Shown here: positions 10,976 to 22,480 of the stretch, piece by piece
How positions within the stretch are numbered: the first letter of the stretch is position 1
Layout of the letters: each line of letters begins with the position of its first letter
From: Acanthosepion esculentum
Taxonomy: Eukaryota; Mollusca; Cephalopoda; Sepiida; Sepiidae
Reading direction: 5' to 3'
Assembly (NCBI GenBank): GCA_964036315.1
Contig: OZ038500.1
Coordinates: forward strand, 60,428,446-60,492,445
Length of the DNA stretch: 64,000 nt
Notes under the pieces: generated by a model
Told to the model about the DNA's origin: nothing
The model's database searches: none
What the model saw: only the letters and a program-made list of their open reading frames with translations
Translations under genes and position numbers: made by a program

Positions 10976-11272
10976 ATGTACACTATTTACATTATTCGGA
11001 CTATTGTCCTCATCTTTGTTGCCATATTTATCACAACGTTGTACGCACCGGCCTTTTTCAGGTGGTTGAAATGTCGAACTGAATCCTTTATTTCGCTCGC
11101 TGGCATCCATTAGACATGGCACGTGGAACTAGAACAGTCTACCCCAGCGAGCGAAATAAAGATTTCTGTTCGATATTCCAACCACATGAAGAAGGCTGGA
11201 GCGTACAACGGCCGAAACGTTGTGATAAATATGGCAACAAAGATGAGGGCAGTAGTCCGAATAATGTAAATA
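10976..11272. mobile_element. Foldback (Penelope-type terminal repeat, long arms)
   Basis: Arms of about 125 bp (10976-11103 and 11144-11272) run from 'gtacactatttacattattc' to 'atttcgctcgctgg' and back. It is homologous to 3958-4361. The right arm contains atgaagaaggctgg...ggccgaaacg, with a 5-bp GGCUG/CGGCC hairpin. It lies upstream of the GIY-YIG fragment at 11585, as expected of a PLE terminal repeat. Confidence 0.65.
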
Positions 11273-11584
11273 GAGTAGAATATAATTTGTCAATTCGTGC
11301 CCGGAGAAGAAAAATACGTTGAATACAATTTCTCCCTCGTCCAATGTCCGAACTATTTCCCGTATAATGCTAAACGTAAAGACTACAAAGTCTGCAGGAA
11401 TAAAACATGATGAACGAACATATAATAATAATCGCAAAATAAGGCACCTCATTCTACACAAAACTCCATAACAACCGCCGTCGAAAATAAATGATCTAAC
11501 CTTGATCTAAAATTCAAAACCACCATCTCTGCAACAGTGAGATTTCCTCAGCTTCAAATAGAATAGCAACAACAATAGGGAGGA

Positions 11585-11990
11585 GGTGGGAATAATCAAA
11601 ATAGATTTCTCAAAATACCCAATGATATATATCGGAGAAACATCTAGAAACCTAAAAAAAAATACCAGAGATCTGTTGCATAACAAAGCTCTAAACGCAA
11701 TTGTTTTTCCCTATAAGAGATCTGAACTTAATTTCGATCTAATAAATGCCAGTCTAATTAGGAGAAAATGCATATTATTAAGAAAATGCACGATCAGAAA
11801 AATGCATGATCAGAAGAAAATGCATTGAATGTTTTGATATCACAATTCTCCACGCACATCTTCGGACTCGGCTCAAACACAATATCACCGATCATGAAAA
11901 AAAGGCAATGGCAGCACAATGTGTTATGCAAAGTAATAGCAATAATAAAGAATTCTCATCGGAGCTTCAACACAAAAATAGCAAATTGTA
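11585..11990 (+). pseudogene. Penelope-like element GIY-YIG endonuclease fragment
   Basis: The frame starting at 11586 reads PMIYIGETSRNLKK, followed by NKALNAI and FDLINASLI. The IYIGETSRNLKKR pattern is the GIY-YIG motif with its conserved downstream Arg/Lys face, characteristic of the C-terminal endonuclease of Penelope-like retroelements. The rest of the domain continues with stops and frameshifts to about 11990. No reverse transcriptase was recognised upstream. Terminal-type repeats lie on both sides (10976-11272 and 12250-13170). The copy is dead. Confidence 0.6.
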
Positions 11991-12239
11991 ACAGTAGTAT
12001 CTCATGAGTTATTTATTACACATATCGAAAAATATTCAAACAAACTATACTTACACACATAATTTCCCGACAGGAAACCTGCACAATAAGGAGACGAAAT
12101 GCGTTGTCTGCAAAAAGCTTTTACATTTTGTTTCATTATTTCCAAGAGAATATAAAGAACAGTTTGCGTTTGGTGAGACAAGCTTAGCATAGTTACTTTA
12201 TTAACTGAAAAAAAAATTACTCGCTGAATTTTTGTTAAA

Positions 12240-12560
12240 TAAGGGGTTGGTTCGATGGTTATTGTAATCCAATGGTTGCCAGGTATTAAACTCACAACTC
12301 TTTGGGTCAAATTACTCGATTCAACCAACGCTTTTATCGAATGGGCCACGTGTTATCAAGAGGAAAAGCGCTGGCTGGATCCAGTGACTTGACCCAAAGA
12401 TTTGCGAGTTCAGTACCTGGCTACTGCAGTAGTGAGCAAAAACTTGGAGAGTTGAGTTAAAGAGAGATAACTCAGATCTTCGGAAGTAGCATGGCACGTT
12501 GAACTAGAACAATCTACTCCGGATGACGAAATAAACGGTCCAGTTTAAAATTCCAATTAC
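12240..12560. mobile_element. Penelope-type terminal repeat, inner segment, partly inverted
   Basis: 12250-12350 matches 4190-4275 ('ccaggtatt', 'ctctttgggtc'), and 12355-12560 matches the complement of 4050-4270 and 11100-11170 ('agcatggcacgttgaactag'). Two halves in opposite orientation meet near 12352. Confidence 0.5.
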
Positions 12561-13170
12561 TGAGGAAGACCGGAGCGTACAACGACAGAAACGTCGTGAA
12601 TATGGCAACAAGGATGGGGACAACAGTCCGAATAATGTAAATAAGGTAAATAATTACAATATCTCATTTCAGAAATATAGACAGAGCTGGAAGAAGTCCA
12701 GAGCGTACAACGGCCGAAACATTGTGAATATAGAAACAAAGATGAGGACAACAGTCCAAACAATGTAAATAATGTAAATAATTACAATATCTTATCTCAG
12801 AAATATAGACAGATTCGGAATAAGGCCGGAGCGTACAACGGCTGAAACAGCGTGGATATGGCAACAACGATGAGGACGACAGTCCGAACAATGTAGTGTA
12901 AATAATTTCAATACCTCATCTGAGAAATATAGTTAGATTCGAAAGAAGGCCCGAGCGTGCAACTGCCGAAATATCGTGAATATGGCAACAAAGTTGAGGA
13001 CAATAGTCCGAACAATGTAAATAGTGTAAATAATTACAATACCTCATCTTAGAAATATAGACAGATTTGGAAGAAGGCCGGATTGTAAAACGGCCAAAAC
13101 ATCGGGAATATGCCAATAAAGACAAGGACAACAGTCTGAACAATGTAAATAATGTAAATAGTTACAATAC
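12557..13170 (+). repeat. ~125-bp tandem array of the terminal-repeat motif, 5 copies
   Basis: Five head-to-tail units each contain gaagaaggccggagcgtac, ggccgaaac(a/g), 'atggcaacaaagatgagg', 'acagtccgaacaatgtaaat' and a cttcatctgagaaatatag-like spacer. The unit is the end of the foldback at 10976-11272. Tandem amplification of the terminal repeat could come from array insertion or unequal exchange. Confidence 0.8.
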
Positions 13171-13504
13171 CTTACTCTCTTTTATACTTTCTCAATCTCT
13201 TCATTTTTTTTTTTGTTTTGTTTTTGGCTTTAATTCTGTATTTTGAGAAAACTGGGCGCATGGAATTAAGTTTCGCTAAAGATGGCAAAACAAAATAATA
13301 AACATTTTCATCACATATAACCTATGATGTGGCTTCTGTTATTCGGCACGGTTCTTTGTCTGCGATTCTGCAGCGCCCGTCCACGATATCCGAACAAATA
13401 TGGTTCTCGCTAAGACCTATCGGAGGGTAAACAGGAACACTGTTTTGCATTGATAGATTCCTTTTGAGATCTGAATGAAAAGTAACCAGTTTTGAAGTGA
13501 AATG
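13171..13504. other. No feature recognised
   Basis: AT-rich interval between the array and two SINE-like copies. The 108-residue minus frame at 13322-13648 overlaps the SINE and has no domain. Confidence 0.3.
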
Positions 13505-13767
13505 TTTTGGTTTGGTTTGTTTTGTTTTACGGCATTTCAACTTCAATGGGTTATTTAATGCCGACACAATTTTTATTGCTTTTAATATTTTTTCAAAAAT
13601 GTTTTGCTGGTAATAATGTATTGTTGGTAATAATTTTTTATAATGCATTTCTGCTATTAAAAACTATTTTTACACTTTCATAGTGTTTTGACCCCAGTTT
13701 GGGGGTTAACTATTTACCCATAGCTGGAACCCTAACAGGTGCTACCACTCATGGTCAGGGTGGACAT
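13505..13767 (-). mobile_element. SINE-like element, copy 1 of a tandem pair
   Basis: Inverted member of the 2647-3083 family: the tail ('ttacggcatttcaacttcaa') comes first, then 'cactttcatagtgttttgac' and 'ggtgctaccactcatggtca'. It is truncated at the head end and followed at once by a second copy in the same orientation. Confidence 0.65.
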
Positions 13768-14090
13768 GGTTTGGTTTGGTTTGGTTTGTCTTGCGGCATA
13801 TCAACCTCAATGGGTTATTTAATGCCGACAAGATTTTTATTGCTGGTAAAATTTTTCAAAAAAGTATCACTGGTATTGAAACCTCTTTTCATACTTTCAT
13901 AGTGTTTTGACCCCAGTTTGGGGTTAATAATTTGCCCACAGCTGGGACTCTGACAGGTGCTACCACTCCGGGTCAGAGTAGACCTGGGAATACCAGTAAT
14001 TAAGCGATTGTTCCGCGTTCATCAAAACCTACTGATCAATGGCCTTGCTGTAAGATGTAGTTTATCGTCATACCCAGAACGATGAAGTGA
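13768..14090 (-). mobile_element. SINE-like element, copy 2 of a tandem pair
   Basis: Same family and orientation as the copy before it. It is longer at the head end, reaching 'gtagtttatcgtcatacc', which matches the head at 2647. The ggtttggtttggtttgg run at its start is the expanded tail of the family. Confidence 0.65.
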
Positions 14091-14329
14091 AAAGTGCGAG
14101 AAAACAAACTGTTAGCATAGAGCAGGTTGCATCTAGCAAATTCAACTGTATATTGGCCAATGATTTCTGTTACACAAGAAATATTTACTTTCAACATAAC
14201 CTCTTTCCTCAATTTATCAACATGACCTCCGTTAATTATGTAGATCAAATCTGATGCCACGGAAATTCCAGATCAAACGTCAGCTCATAAATACTACGAC
14301 CATATTGCTCCATCCTTATACGAAGGACA

Positions 14330-14640
14330 GAATTGCCTGCGACAGGTGAGTGGCAATGCACCTGCCCATTAAACGCAGCTTGGCCAAGAACAATAGTAGC
14401 CAAGTCCGACAACCACCATATTCTCCAGATCTCTCCCCCTTACGACATTCACCTTTTCCCACAAATCAGATGCCACATGAAATGTTTCAAGACGTCGATG
14501 ATATCCACGAAAATGCGACAACTGCACGCTATTCACATAAAAGAGTGGTCCAAGAAAGACTTCAACGATAGAAACGGCACTGAATAAAGTGCGTGGCTTC
14601 AAAAGTGGATATTTTTTTTTTAAAAATCATCTCACTTTAT
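14330..14640 (+). pseudogene. Mariner-like transposase C-terminal fragment
   Basis: Frames at 14333 and 14350 together read LAKNNSSQVRQPPYSPDLSP, followed by DVDDIHENAT and, shifted, KEWSKKDFNDRNGTE. QPPYSPDLSPCD marks the third catalytic Asp region of mariner/Tc1 DDE enzymes, and the tail matches the usual C-terminus. At least two frameshifts occur, and the N-terminal DNA-binding part and first Asp are absent. Confidence 0.6.
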
Positions 14641-14649
14641 GCAAGACAG

Positions 14650-14870
14650 TAAAGTAGTTAAGACACAAAGACACAAACGGTTACTGAGTGTGGAAAAATA
14701 AGAACAAAAGAGAAACATTATTAAGAATCGAAGATAAAAGAGTAATTAAGAAGGCAGTGGAGACATTTTTGAAGATTAAATTTTTCCAACAAGAAAGAAG
14801 CCGGAAAGAATTCCACAAGCTTGAAGATTTAGTATAAAACTTACGATAAAGCCTCAACAGTTCATAGTTA
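14650..14870 (-). pseudogene. Truncated LINE 3' end
   Basis: Reverse match to the 3' end shared by 38650-38890, 21870-22080 and 62724-62950: 'ggttactgagtgtggaa', 'gtaattaagaaggcagt', 'gaattccacaagc'. On the minus strand the family encodes the pol C-terminus ending in a short 3' UTR. A further piece ('agtgcgagaaaacaaactgttagcat') is at 14090-14150. Confidence 0.5.
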
Positions 14871-14879
14871 AATTAGCTA

Positions 14880-15440
14880 TATGTAACATCTATCCAATTC
14901 AGCTGTAAGACCTGATAGTCAATTTAGTACTGTGCTTAAATTTATAAAGTCTAGGCACTATAGAAGAGAGTAATATTAACTTTGAAAAATACAAAGATGT
15001 GGCCCAAGGCCAAATGAGAGGAGGGGAAATCTGCCATCTTCTGTTTTACAATTAAACTTATTTAGCCACTTTTACTGACCCATACATACCAAATTATTCC
15101 TTACACCAAAATAACACATTCTTACTTACCGTTCTTACTAGAGCCACCATAATACTTCAAATCCTCTCTGAATGAGTCCTCCATTGTTCCCACTTGTACA
15201 ATGTGTCTGTTGGGGTGGGGAATGAATGATCATTTTTAAAAAGAAACCCCAATGAATATTTACAATGAATACAATTTATATACTCGAAACGAAACAAAAT
15301 AGTGTTAGTAATTAAAAAAATCACAATCCTTAATGTTAAAAAAAATGTTACCAATATCCAGAAGGAAGCTAACACTTGAACGTTTCCTTTCCAATTTAAA
15401 TTTAATGAAACTAAAAACTAAAAACATTTCGCATTTAAAC
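14880..15440. other. Repeat-derived, no gene
   Basis: 14980-15240 matches parts of 17290-17530 and 18400-18500 ('ccataatac', 'caaaataacacattcttac'), so it is another copy of the unit duplicated at 16.8-18.6 kb. No coding signal. Confidence 0.45.
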
Positions 15441-15441
15441 C

Positions 15442-15478
15442 TGCCTTGATAAAGTCGGATTGACGAAATGCGTCGGCA
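15442..15478 (+). ncRNA. Decayed hammerhead-like motif
   Basis: TGCC, TTGATAA (core with C3 to U and G8 to A), one A, a GTC/GAC stem II with a GGATT loop, GAAA, a TGCG loop closed by A-U, GUC as the cleavage triplet, then GGCA, which pairs with TGCC as stem I. All three stems form, but two invariant core bases are changed. Confidence 0.45.
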
Positions 15479-15574
15479 ATGACTAAGAAATATATTTTCC
15501 AATTATCTTCTTTTTATCCAATCCTTAATTGTGGCAGAATCTTTTTACTGGACGAAATTAATGCGGGTCTAGGG

Positions 15575-15598
15575 TTATTTATTTATTTATTTATTTAT

Positions 15599-15663
<65 letters not shown>

Positions 15664-16211
15664 GTTCGGACTTCATACTTTTCCGTTTTTCTTTTAAATA
15701 TTTTTTTTTTATTTTTAATCTTTGCATATTTAGTTTTTATCATTTGCTTCCTGACATTTTATTTTCATGTAGCTTTAACATTTCTTTTTTAATTCTTCTC
15801 ATCTTTTTTTATTTCTCGTTCTTATTACTTTAGCCTTTCTTTCTTCTTTCTTTCTTTCTTTCTTTCGTTTCTCTTTTTCTTTGTGTTTTGCTTTCTCCTC
15901 TATTGTTTCTCTTCTCTCGTCTTAATTTTTCTCTTATTTCGTTTACCGTTTTCAACTTTCTTTTCGTTTTTCAATCCTTTTCTCTGTTTTGATATATGTT
16001 CTTATTTTTTATTTCAATTTAATTCATTTGCCTTTGTCCTCCATTCATTTTCTTTTGTCTTTCATTTTGCGTCCTGCCTTGCTATTTATAGTAACTGTAC
16101 TAAACCTAATTTCATATGTATTTGTTTTTCGTAATTTTTATTTTCTTTTTCTCATTTCACTCTCTTTTTTTCTTTTAATTTTGTTTCCTTCTTGCGTTTA
16201 ATAATAGGTTT

Positions 16212-16243
<32 letters not shown>

Positions 16244-16408
16244 TTCAACCTTGTCTTACTCATTCTTTCCTTTTTACTTTTATTTTCTTAATTTTTCTCT
16301 CTTGTGGTAAAATATTTTCTTCATTTTTCTTTCTTTTGTTCTTTTGAAAATATTCTTACCTAGTGCTCATATCTTTTTTATGGTTTTAATCTTTCCTTCT
16401 TATTTTAT

Positions 16409-16440
<32 letters not shown>

Positions 16441-16612
16441 TCCTTCTTTCTTTCCTTCTTTCTTTCTTTCTTTCTTTCTTTCCTTCCTTCCTTCCTTCCT
16501 TCCTTCTTTCTTTCTTTCTTTCTTTCTTTCCTTCTTTCTTTCTTTCTTTCTTTCCTTCCTTCTTTCTTTCTTTCTTTCTTTCTTTCTTTCCTTCTTTCTT
16601 TCTGTCTTTCTC
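15575..16612 (+). repeat. Pyrimidine-rich tract: (TTAT)n, (TCTA)n, (CTTT)n
   Basis: TTAT then TCTA repeats at 15580-15663, T-rich low-complexity sequence to 16400, and nearly pure CTTT/CCTT from 16411 to 16612. The plus strand is almost all C and T. 15700-16390 is homologous to 19740-20660. Frames of Ser/Phe/Leu are translations of the repeat. Confidence 0.9.
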
Positions 16613-16819
16613 TCGTAATTAAGTTAATTAAGGACAATCATTCGAGCAAACACTCACTCAAACACGCACACATCCAGACACAAAACAAATACGAAATGCA
16701 TACCCGTAAAACGAAAAGCTCCCCGCATCTACCAGAGAACTGACATCTCTGTCACCTAACGGGGAAGAGGAGGGGGAATTTGACTAAAGAAAATGCGGAC
16801 ACAAATAAAAGAGGTCAAT

Positions 16820-18610
16820 GAGCATACACCCACCTAGCTAAGAGGAGAGTTCATCAGAGCAAATGCTATGAAAGTATTTATAGAAAAGGCAAAAGGCAGC
16901 TACATTACGGCGGTGAGAATGTAATTGAAACCGAGCTGCCTGGACACGACCAATAACATTGCAAATTCTTCTTTGGATTTTTAATAAAGAGCACCAGTGC
17001 AATTTCATATTTTAATTAGCCCAGTTGGGGTGGGGTGAAAGTCAAAATTAATATTGCGCCCCTCCGACAGTAACTTTCCTTCAGGAGGGGCTGAGGTCAT
17101 CATAACCCGAAAAATGTACTGAAGGGGAAAAAGTAGTTTTTGATCGGCTACCGAAATCGCTCTTTAAACTTGACTTTGTGCCAGATCATGTGCTTGTAGG
17201 CGCGTTAATAAATCCCTTCAACAAATGAGTCGCATAAATTGAGACGAGTGTCAAAATGCAAAAAGAAGAAATTAAGTTTAATTCACATAGTAGCTGCGTA
17301 AAAAAAATACCGGATAGGGGAAGGCTGGTGTTCAATCTGTCTTATCTTAAACTTAGCTAACCGCAATTACTGATCCAAACATACCACAATATTCCTTAGA
17401 CCAAAACAACACATTCTTACTACAGCCACCATAATACCTCTAAGACTCTATGAATTCCTAACTAGTATCCATATATACAATTTATTGGTGGGGATAAAAA
17501 CAACATTTAAAAAGAGGAGAGTAAGTATGTGTTGTTTTGGTGTAAGGAATATTGTCGTATGTTTGGATCATTAATTGTGGTTACCTTAATTTAAGATAAG
17601 ACAAAAAAAAAATTACGACCAGAACGATAAATCGGATTTCTCCAATGACCGGATAGAACTTTTGTAATTGGATATTCTATTTTTAATATTTTACCATGAA
17701 ATTATTTATAAAAAAAGGCACATGGCAGCTACGTTACGGCGGTGAGAAAGTGATTGAAGCCGAGCTGCCAGGTCAGGACCAATGTTATTGCAGATTCTTC
17801 TTTGGATTTTTATTAAGAAACATCAGTGTAGATTCATATTTTAATTAGCCTAGTTGGGTTTGGGTGAAAAGTAAAATCAATATTGCGCCCCTCCGACAGT
17901 AACTCTCCTTCAGAAGAGGCTGAAGTCATTACCCGGTGCCTGAGGACTCTCCACCGAAAAAAGACCTGAAGGGGAAGCAGTAGATTTTTCAGTGGCTACC
18001 GAAATCGCACTTTAAACTTGACTTTGTGCCAGATCATGTGCTTGTGGGTGCGTTAATAAATCCCTTCAACAAATGGGGCGCATAAATTGAGACGAGTGTT
18101 AAAATGCACCTAGAAGACATTAAGTTTATTTCACATAGTAGCTGCGTACAAATAAATAAATAAATAAAATAGCGGATAGGGGAAGGCTGGTGTTCAATCT
18201 GTCTTATTTTAAACTTAGGTAACCACAATTAATGATCCAAACATACCACAGTATTCCTTACATCAAAACAGCACATTCTTACTACGGCCGCAAAATCTCT
18301 ATGAAGTCTTAATTTGTTCTCATATGTACAATTTATTTGGGGTGGTGTGGGGGTTTAAAAAACATTTAAAAAGAGTAGAGTGATATTTATTCTGTATAAA
18401 TTACAGAAATGTGGCACAAGGCCGAAGGGGAGATTGGGGAAAGGACTGTCTTCTTCTGTCTTAAATATAACTTAGCTAGCCGCAAACACTGACCCAAAGA
18501 GGAGAGTTCACCAGGGCAAATACCATGAAAGTATTTATAGAAAAAGGCACAGGGAAGCTACGTTACGCCGTTGGGAATGTGACTGAAGTCGAGACGCTAG
18601 TAAATGAGGA
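16820..18610 (-). repeat. ~830-bp direct tandem duplication containing a LINE fragment, 2.1 copies
   Basis: Units start near 16869, 17695 and 18527 (spacing 826 and 832). Each begins with 'atgaaagtatttatag' and 'agctac(a/g)ttacg(g/c)c', which on the minus strand encode the FYKYFHGNCSDEL-like block of the LINE pol at 37473-37904. Shared landmarks follow: 'attgcgcccctccgacagt', 'cttgactttgtgccagatca', 'gcgttaataaatcccttcaa'. The third copy is short. Copies differ by small indels. Confidence 0.8.
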
Positions 18611-18767
18611 ATTGATAGATTTTTCTTTTTCTTTTAGCAGCACCAGTCCCAATATTTTTTTATCAATCCTCGTATAGACTGTCAGCAATGATCTATAAAA
18701 CAATCAGATATTGTTAGTAATAGTATATAATACACCTTTTAAATATTGAGTTATTCCGTCTAAAAGA

Positions 18768-18965
18768 TTGATGATATTTATGAATCGGTTAGAATTCACG
18801 CTGAATTTGGGGATTCGCAATCTTATTTTCCATTTCTGCAGTTATCTAATTCATGCCTGTCGAAGAATGGCACGACGAAACAGTAACTCTAATGGAAAAT
18901 CGATCAAAACAGTGTGTAGACGTATCTTCGTCTTATTGATTTGCTGCGTTTCGGGGATTTCTTGA
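18768..18965 (+). CDS. Short ORF with possible signal anchor (unproven)
   Basis: A 65-codon frame. Within it an inner ATG at 18869 starts MARRNSNSNGKSIKTVCRR, followed by a hydrophobic IFVLLICCVSGIS, then stop. This polybasic start plus hydrophobic run looks like a type II signal anchor. A good acceptor-like tract (tttccatttctgcag) ends at about 18840. No donor or downstream exon was identified, and no homologue is recognised. It may be chance. Confidence 0.2.
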   Translation: MMIFMNRLEFTLNLGIRNLIFHFCSYLIHACRRMARRNSNSNGKSIKTVCRRIFVLLICCVSGIS

Positions 18966-19372
18966 CGATTGACTCATATCGATCTATAATAAATTCATAT
19001 TTGGTAAATCGATTATTTTGCTCTTTGATTCATGTCATTCTTTTTCTTTTCTTTTTTCTCTTGTCTCTTCTGTTTATTTTATTCTTGTCTTTTCTTTTCG
19101 TTTAATGTTATGCTATGAAAATCGATCGTTTGAAATCGAAGACGATCGAAATATGATTAACATGTCTTTCCTAATGTATCTTTAACTGATGTTATCTTGG
19201 TGGTGTTATTTTTGTGGAATTTTTATGAAGGATACACGGAGTGATTTTCTTTTTTTTCTTTTTCCTTCTCTCCATCCGTAAAAGTGTTCGGATAACGTTT
19301 ACAAATCTCCTCCAGTTTGTGAATGTATCTGGCTTTTACGCTCTTAAAGAAATATATTCTTGTATGTATGTA

Positions 19373-19408
<36 letters not shown>

Positions 19409-19495
19409 GTTTTATGAGTGGGTTTTTTTTTGTTTTTTGTTTTTTAATAAGATTTCTTTTGAAAACAACTTTTTAATTAAAATCTTTTCGAAAAC

Positions 19496-19600
19496 GACAA
19501 AAAAAAAAATTAAGACCACAACGATAAATCGGATTTCTCCAATGATCGGATAGAACTTTTGTAATTGGATATTCTATTTTTAATTTTTTTATCATTAATT
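19496..19600 (+). repeat. Duplicate of 17604-17690
   Basis: Both share 'cgataaatcggatttctcca', 'ggatagaacttttgtaattg' and 'gatattctatttttaat'. The second copy lies just before the duplicated pyrimidine tract, supporting a larger old duplication. Confidence 0.7.
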
Positions 19601-19689
19601 GCAAGTCACATTTAGGCAGAGTATTAGCTGGAAATCGCAAGGTTAATTATATTTTCAAAATTGGTTTTAACTCACCTAACTCATTCACG

Positions 19690-20697
19690 CTTGTAAGCGG
19701 CTTAATATTGTTTTTATTCTTTCTTCATTACTTTGTTGTTTTTCCTTATTTTTCATACTATGCATTTTTGTGTTTTAAAGTCTTAATATTTTGCTTTATT
19801 TCTTTTCTTTTTTCTTTGGTACTATCTATCTATCTATCTATCGATTTATCTTTCGATCTTCATATTTTCAGTTGTTTTTTTATATATTTTTATTGTTTTA
19901 ATCTTTGTATATTTAGTTTTTTATCATTTGATTCCTGACTGTTTATTTTCATATGGCTTTAACATTTCGTTCTTACTTCTTGTCATCTTTTTTTATTTCT
20001 CGTTCTTATGACTTTAGCCATTCTTTCTTTCTTTCTTTATTTCTTTCTTATGTTTCTCTTATGTCTTTTTCTTTGTGTTTTATTTTTCCTTCATTGTTTC
20101 TCTTCTCTCGTCTTAATTTTTCTCTTATTTCAGTTACTATTTTGAATGTTCTTTTTTCTTCTTCTTTTTTCAATTTTTTTTCTGTTTTGATATATTCTTA
20201 TTTTTATTTCAATTTAATTCATTTGTCTTTGTCCTCCATTCATTTTCCTTTGTCTTTCATTTTGCTTCTTGCCTTCCTATTTATAGTAAGTGTACTATTC
20301 TCTTTTTTTTACTTAATTCCATAGGTATTTGTTTTTCGTATTTTTTTTTCCATTTCTCTCTCTTTTTTCTTTAAATTTCCTTTCCTTCTTTCGTATAATA
20401 GACTTTTTCTTTCTTTCTTCCTTCATCTCGTTTTACTCGTTGTTTGATTTTTACATTTATTTTCTTTTTCTCTTTTGTGGTACAATATTTGCTTCATTTT
20501 TCTTTCTTTTGTTCTTTTGAAAATATTTTTTATCTTGTGCTCATACCTTTTTTTATAGTTTTATTCTTTTCTTCATGCTTCCATTCTTTCTTTCTTTCTT
20601 TTTCTCACCGAAATCAAGCAGAGTTTTCCCCTTTTCCACGTGATCTAAACGGAATAGTTAATTATTTATGAGGTATTGGCATGAGACGTTAAACATT

Positions 20698-20741
<44 letters not shown>

Positions 20742-21123
20742 TGATTCCATCACCATACATGCCTTTTTAGTACTATCATTCTTTCTTTCTTCTTTCATTG
20801 TTTCTTTCTTTGTTTCTTTCTTTGATTCCATCCCATTAACGCCTTTCAGTTCTTTCAATCTTTCTTTCTTTCTTGTTTTCTTTCTTTCTTTGATCCCATC
20901 CCATACATGCCTTTCACTCGTTCCTTCCTTGATTTCTTTCTTTCTTTTCTTCCATCCATACATGACTTTTCAGTTCTTTCAATCTTTCTTTCTTTCTTGT
21001 TTTCTTTCTTTTTCTTTCTTTAATTCCATCCCCATACACGAATTTTAAAGTCTGTCTGTCTCTCTCTCTCTCATTCTTTCTTTCTTTCTTTCTTTGATTC
21101 TATCGCTTTCGTGTCTTTTGAGT

Positions 21124-21167
<44 letters not shown>

Positions 21168-21710
21168 TGATTCTATCGCTTTCGTGTCTTTTGAGTTCTT
21201 TTATTTCTTTCTTTCTTTCTTTCTTTCTTTATTTCTTTCTTTGATTCTATCGCTTTCGTGTCTTTTGAGTTCTTTCTTTCTTCCTTTGCTTTTTTATCTT
21301 TTAATATGCATTCTTGTTCTATTCTTTCTTGACCTCTTTACACTTTCTTTTGCTGTTTCATTCATAAATTCACTCATTGTTTCATTCTTTCGCCTTATCC
21401 TTTTTAAATATATATGCTTTTTTAATCTCTCTTTTATTTTCAAAACCATCGCTTTTGTCAACCCAGTCGTTCACTCATTTTCTAGTTTCTTTCTTTTATT
21501 TTCATATTTATTTTTTTACACATTCGTGGCCTTGTTTTATAATTTCTCTCTCTTTTTTTACTATATTTGTGCCTTGGTTAATGTGTTTGCTCACTTGGTC
21601 TTTGTTTGTTTCTTTCTTTCTGTCGTAGGTGTTATGTTACTCTTTCCTTCTCTCTTTATTTCCTGTTCCCTAACTCTTTTCTTTTTTATTATACTTATTG
21701 TACTTTTTAT

Positions 21711-21762
<52 letters not shown>

Positions 21763-21870
21763 TCGTTCTTTCTTTCTTTTCTCCGGATTTCTTTGGCGAC
21801 TTTTATCTCCTTCATCCTTGTTCCATATCTACTTTATCTAAATTAAATAATTTCTTCCTACTTTTTTAAA
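19690..21870 (+). repeat. Pyrimidine-rich (CTTT)n domain
   Basis: About 2.2 kb of plus-strand C/T-rich sequence. 19740-20660 repeats 15700-16390. From 20690 to 21300, (CTTT)n blocks alternate with 'gattccatc(cc)atacatgcc' or 'gattctatcgctttcgtgtc', so there is a longer period of 80-115 bp. Perfect CTTT tracts at 20697-20743, 21127-21170 and 21712-21772. The 250-residue Ser/Phe frame at 21094 is not a protein. Confidence 0.9.
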
Positions 21871-22480
21871 AAATCAAGCAAGGCAAGAAAGCCACTATCA
21901 CGCAGTGGATACTTTATTATTAAAGAGCGAGAACAATAAAAGAACAGAAATTAAGAAATCAGTAGATAATGTTTGACATAGTATTTAAATTTGTGAATAT
22001 CAAACAGGACTGGAAAGCAAGAATCCGGAAGAGCAAGCGATAAGTGCAAGGGAAGAAACTGTTAGCATATAACTTACGGTTACATCTAGCCATTTATATC
22101 GTCAGGCCCTTCTAGTAATGCGCTAAAATTCATTTAGTCTAGGTAACATAGAGGAAAGTTTATGAGAACAATTACCATGAAAATATTTCTAGAACATGTA
22201 TGGGGAAGCTACATTACGTCATTGGGAATGTGACTAAAAACCGAAATACCAGGTCAGGACCAATGAGATTGCAGATTCTTCTTTGGATTCTATCAAGGAT
22301 CTATAAATATGTAGCTGAAGCACCAGATTATATCTGGCAGTCATATTCTAAGCATGGACGAATGATAGACTAGTAGATATGTAAGATAGATTTTTTGGTG
22401 GGAAAATTTCATCGGAACAATTAACATGAAAGTATTTATAGAAAAGATACAGGGAAGTTATATTACAGCAGTTTTCACAC
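21870..22480 (-). pseudogene. Truncated LINE 3' end, two pieces
   Basis: 21870-22310 follows the order of the LINE 3' end in reverse (3' UTR, RLWNSLP-like coding end, then the FHGNCSDEL-like block at 22160-22230). 22400-22470 repeats the last block with 'catgaaagtatttatagaaa'. Reading frames are broken throughout. Confidence 0.55.

Noticed and set aside
21094..21846. 250-residue open frame rich in Ser, Phe and Leu
   Set aside because: It is a translation of (CTTT)n and related pyrimidine repeats; the same composition appears in every frame and in all other CTTT tracts.
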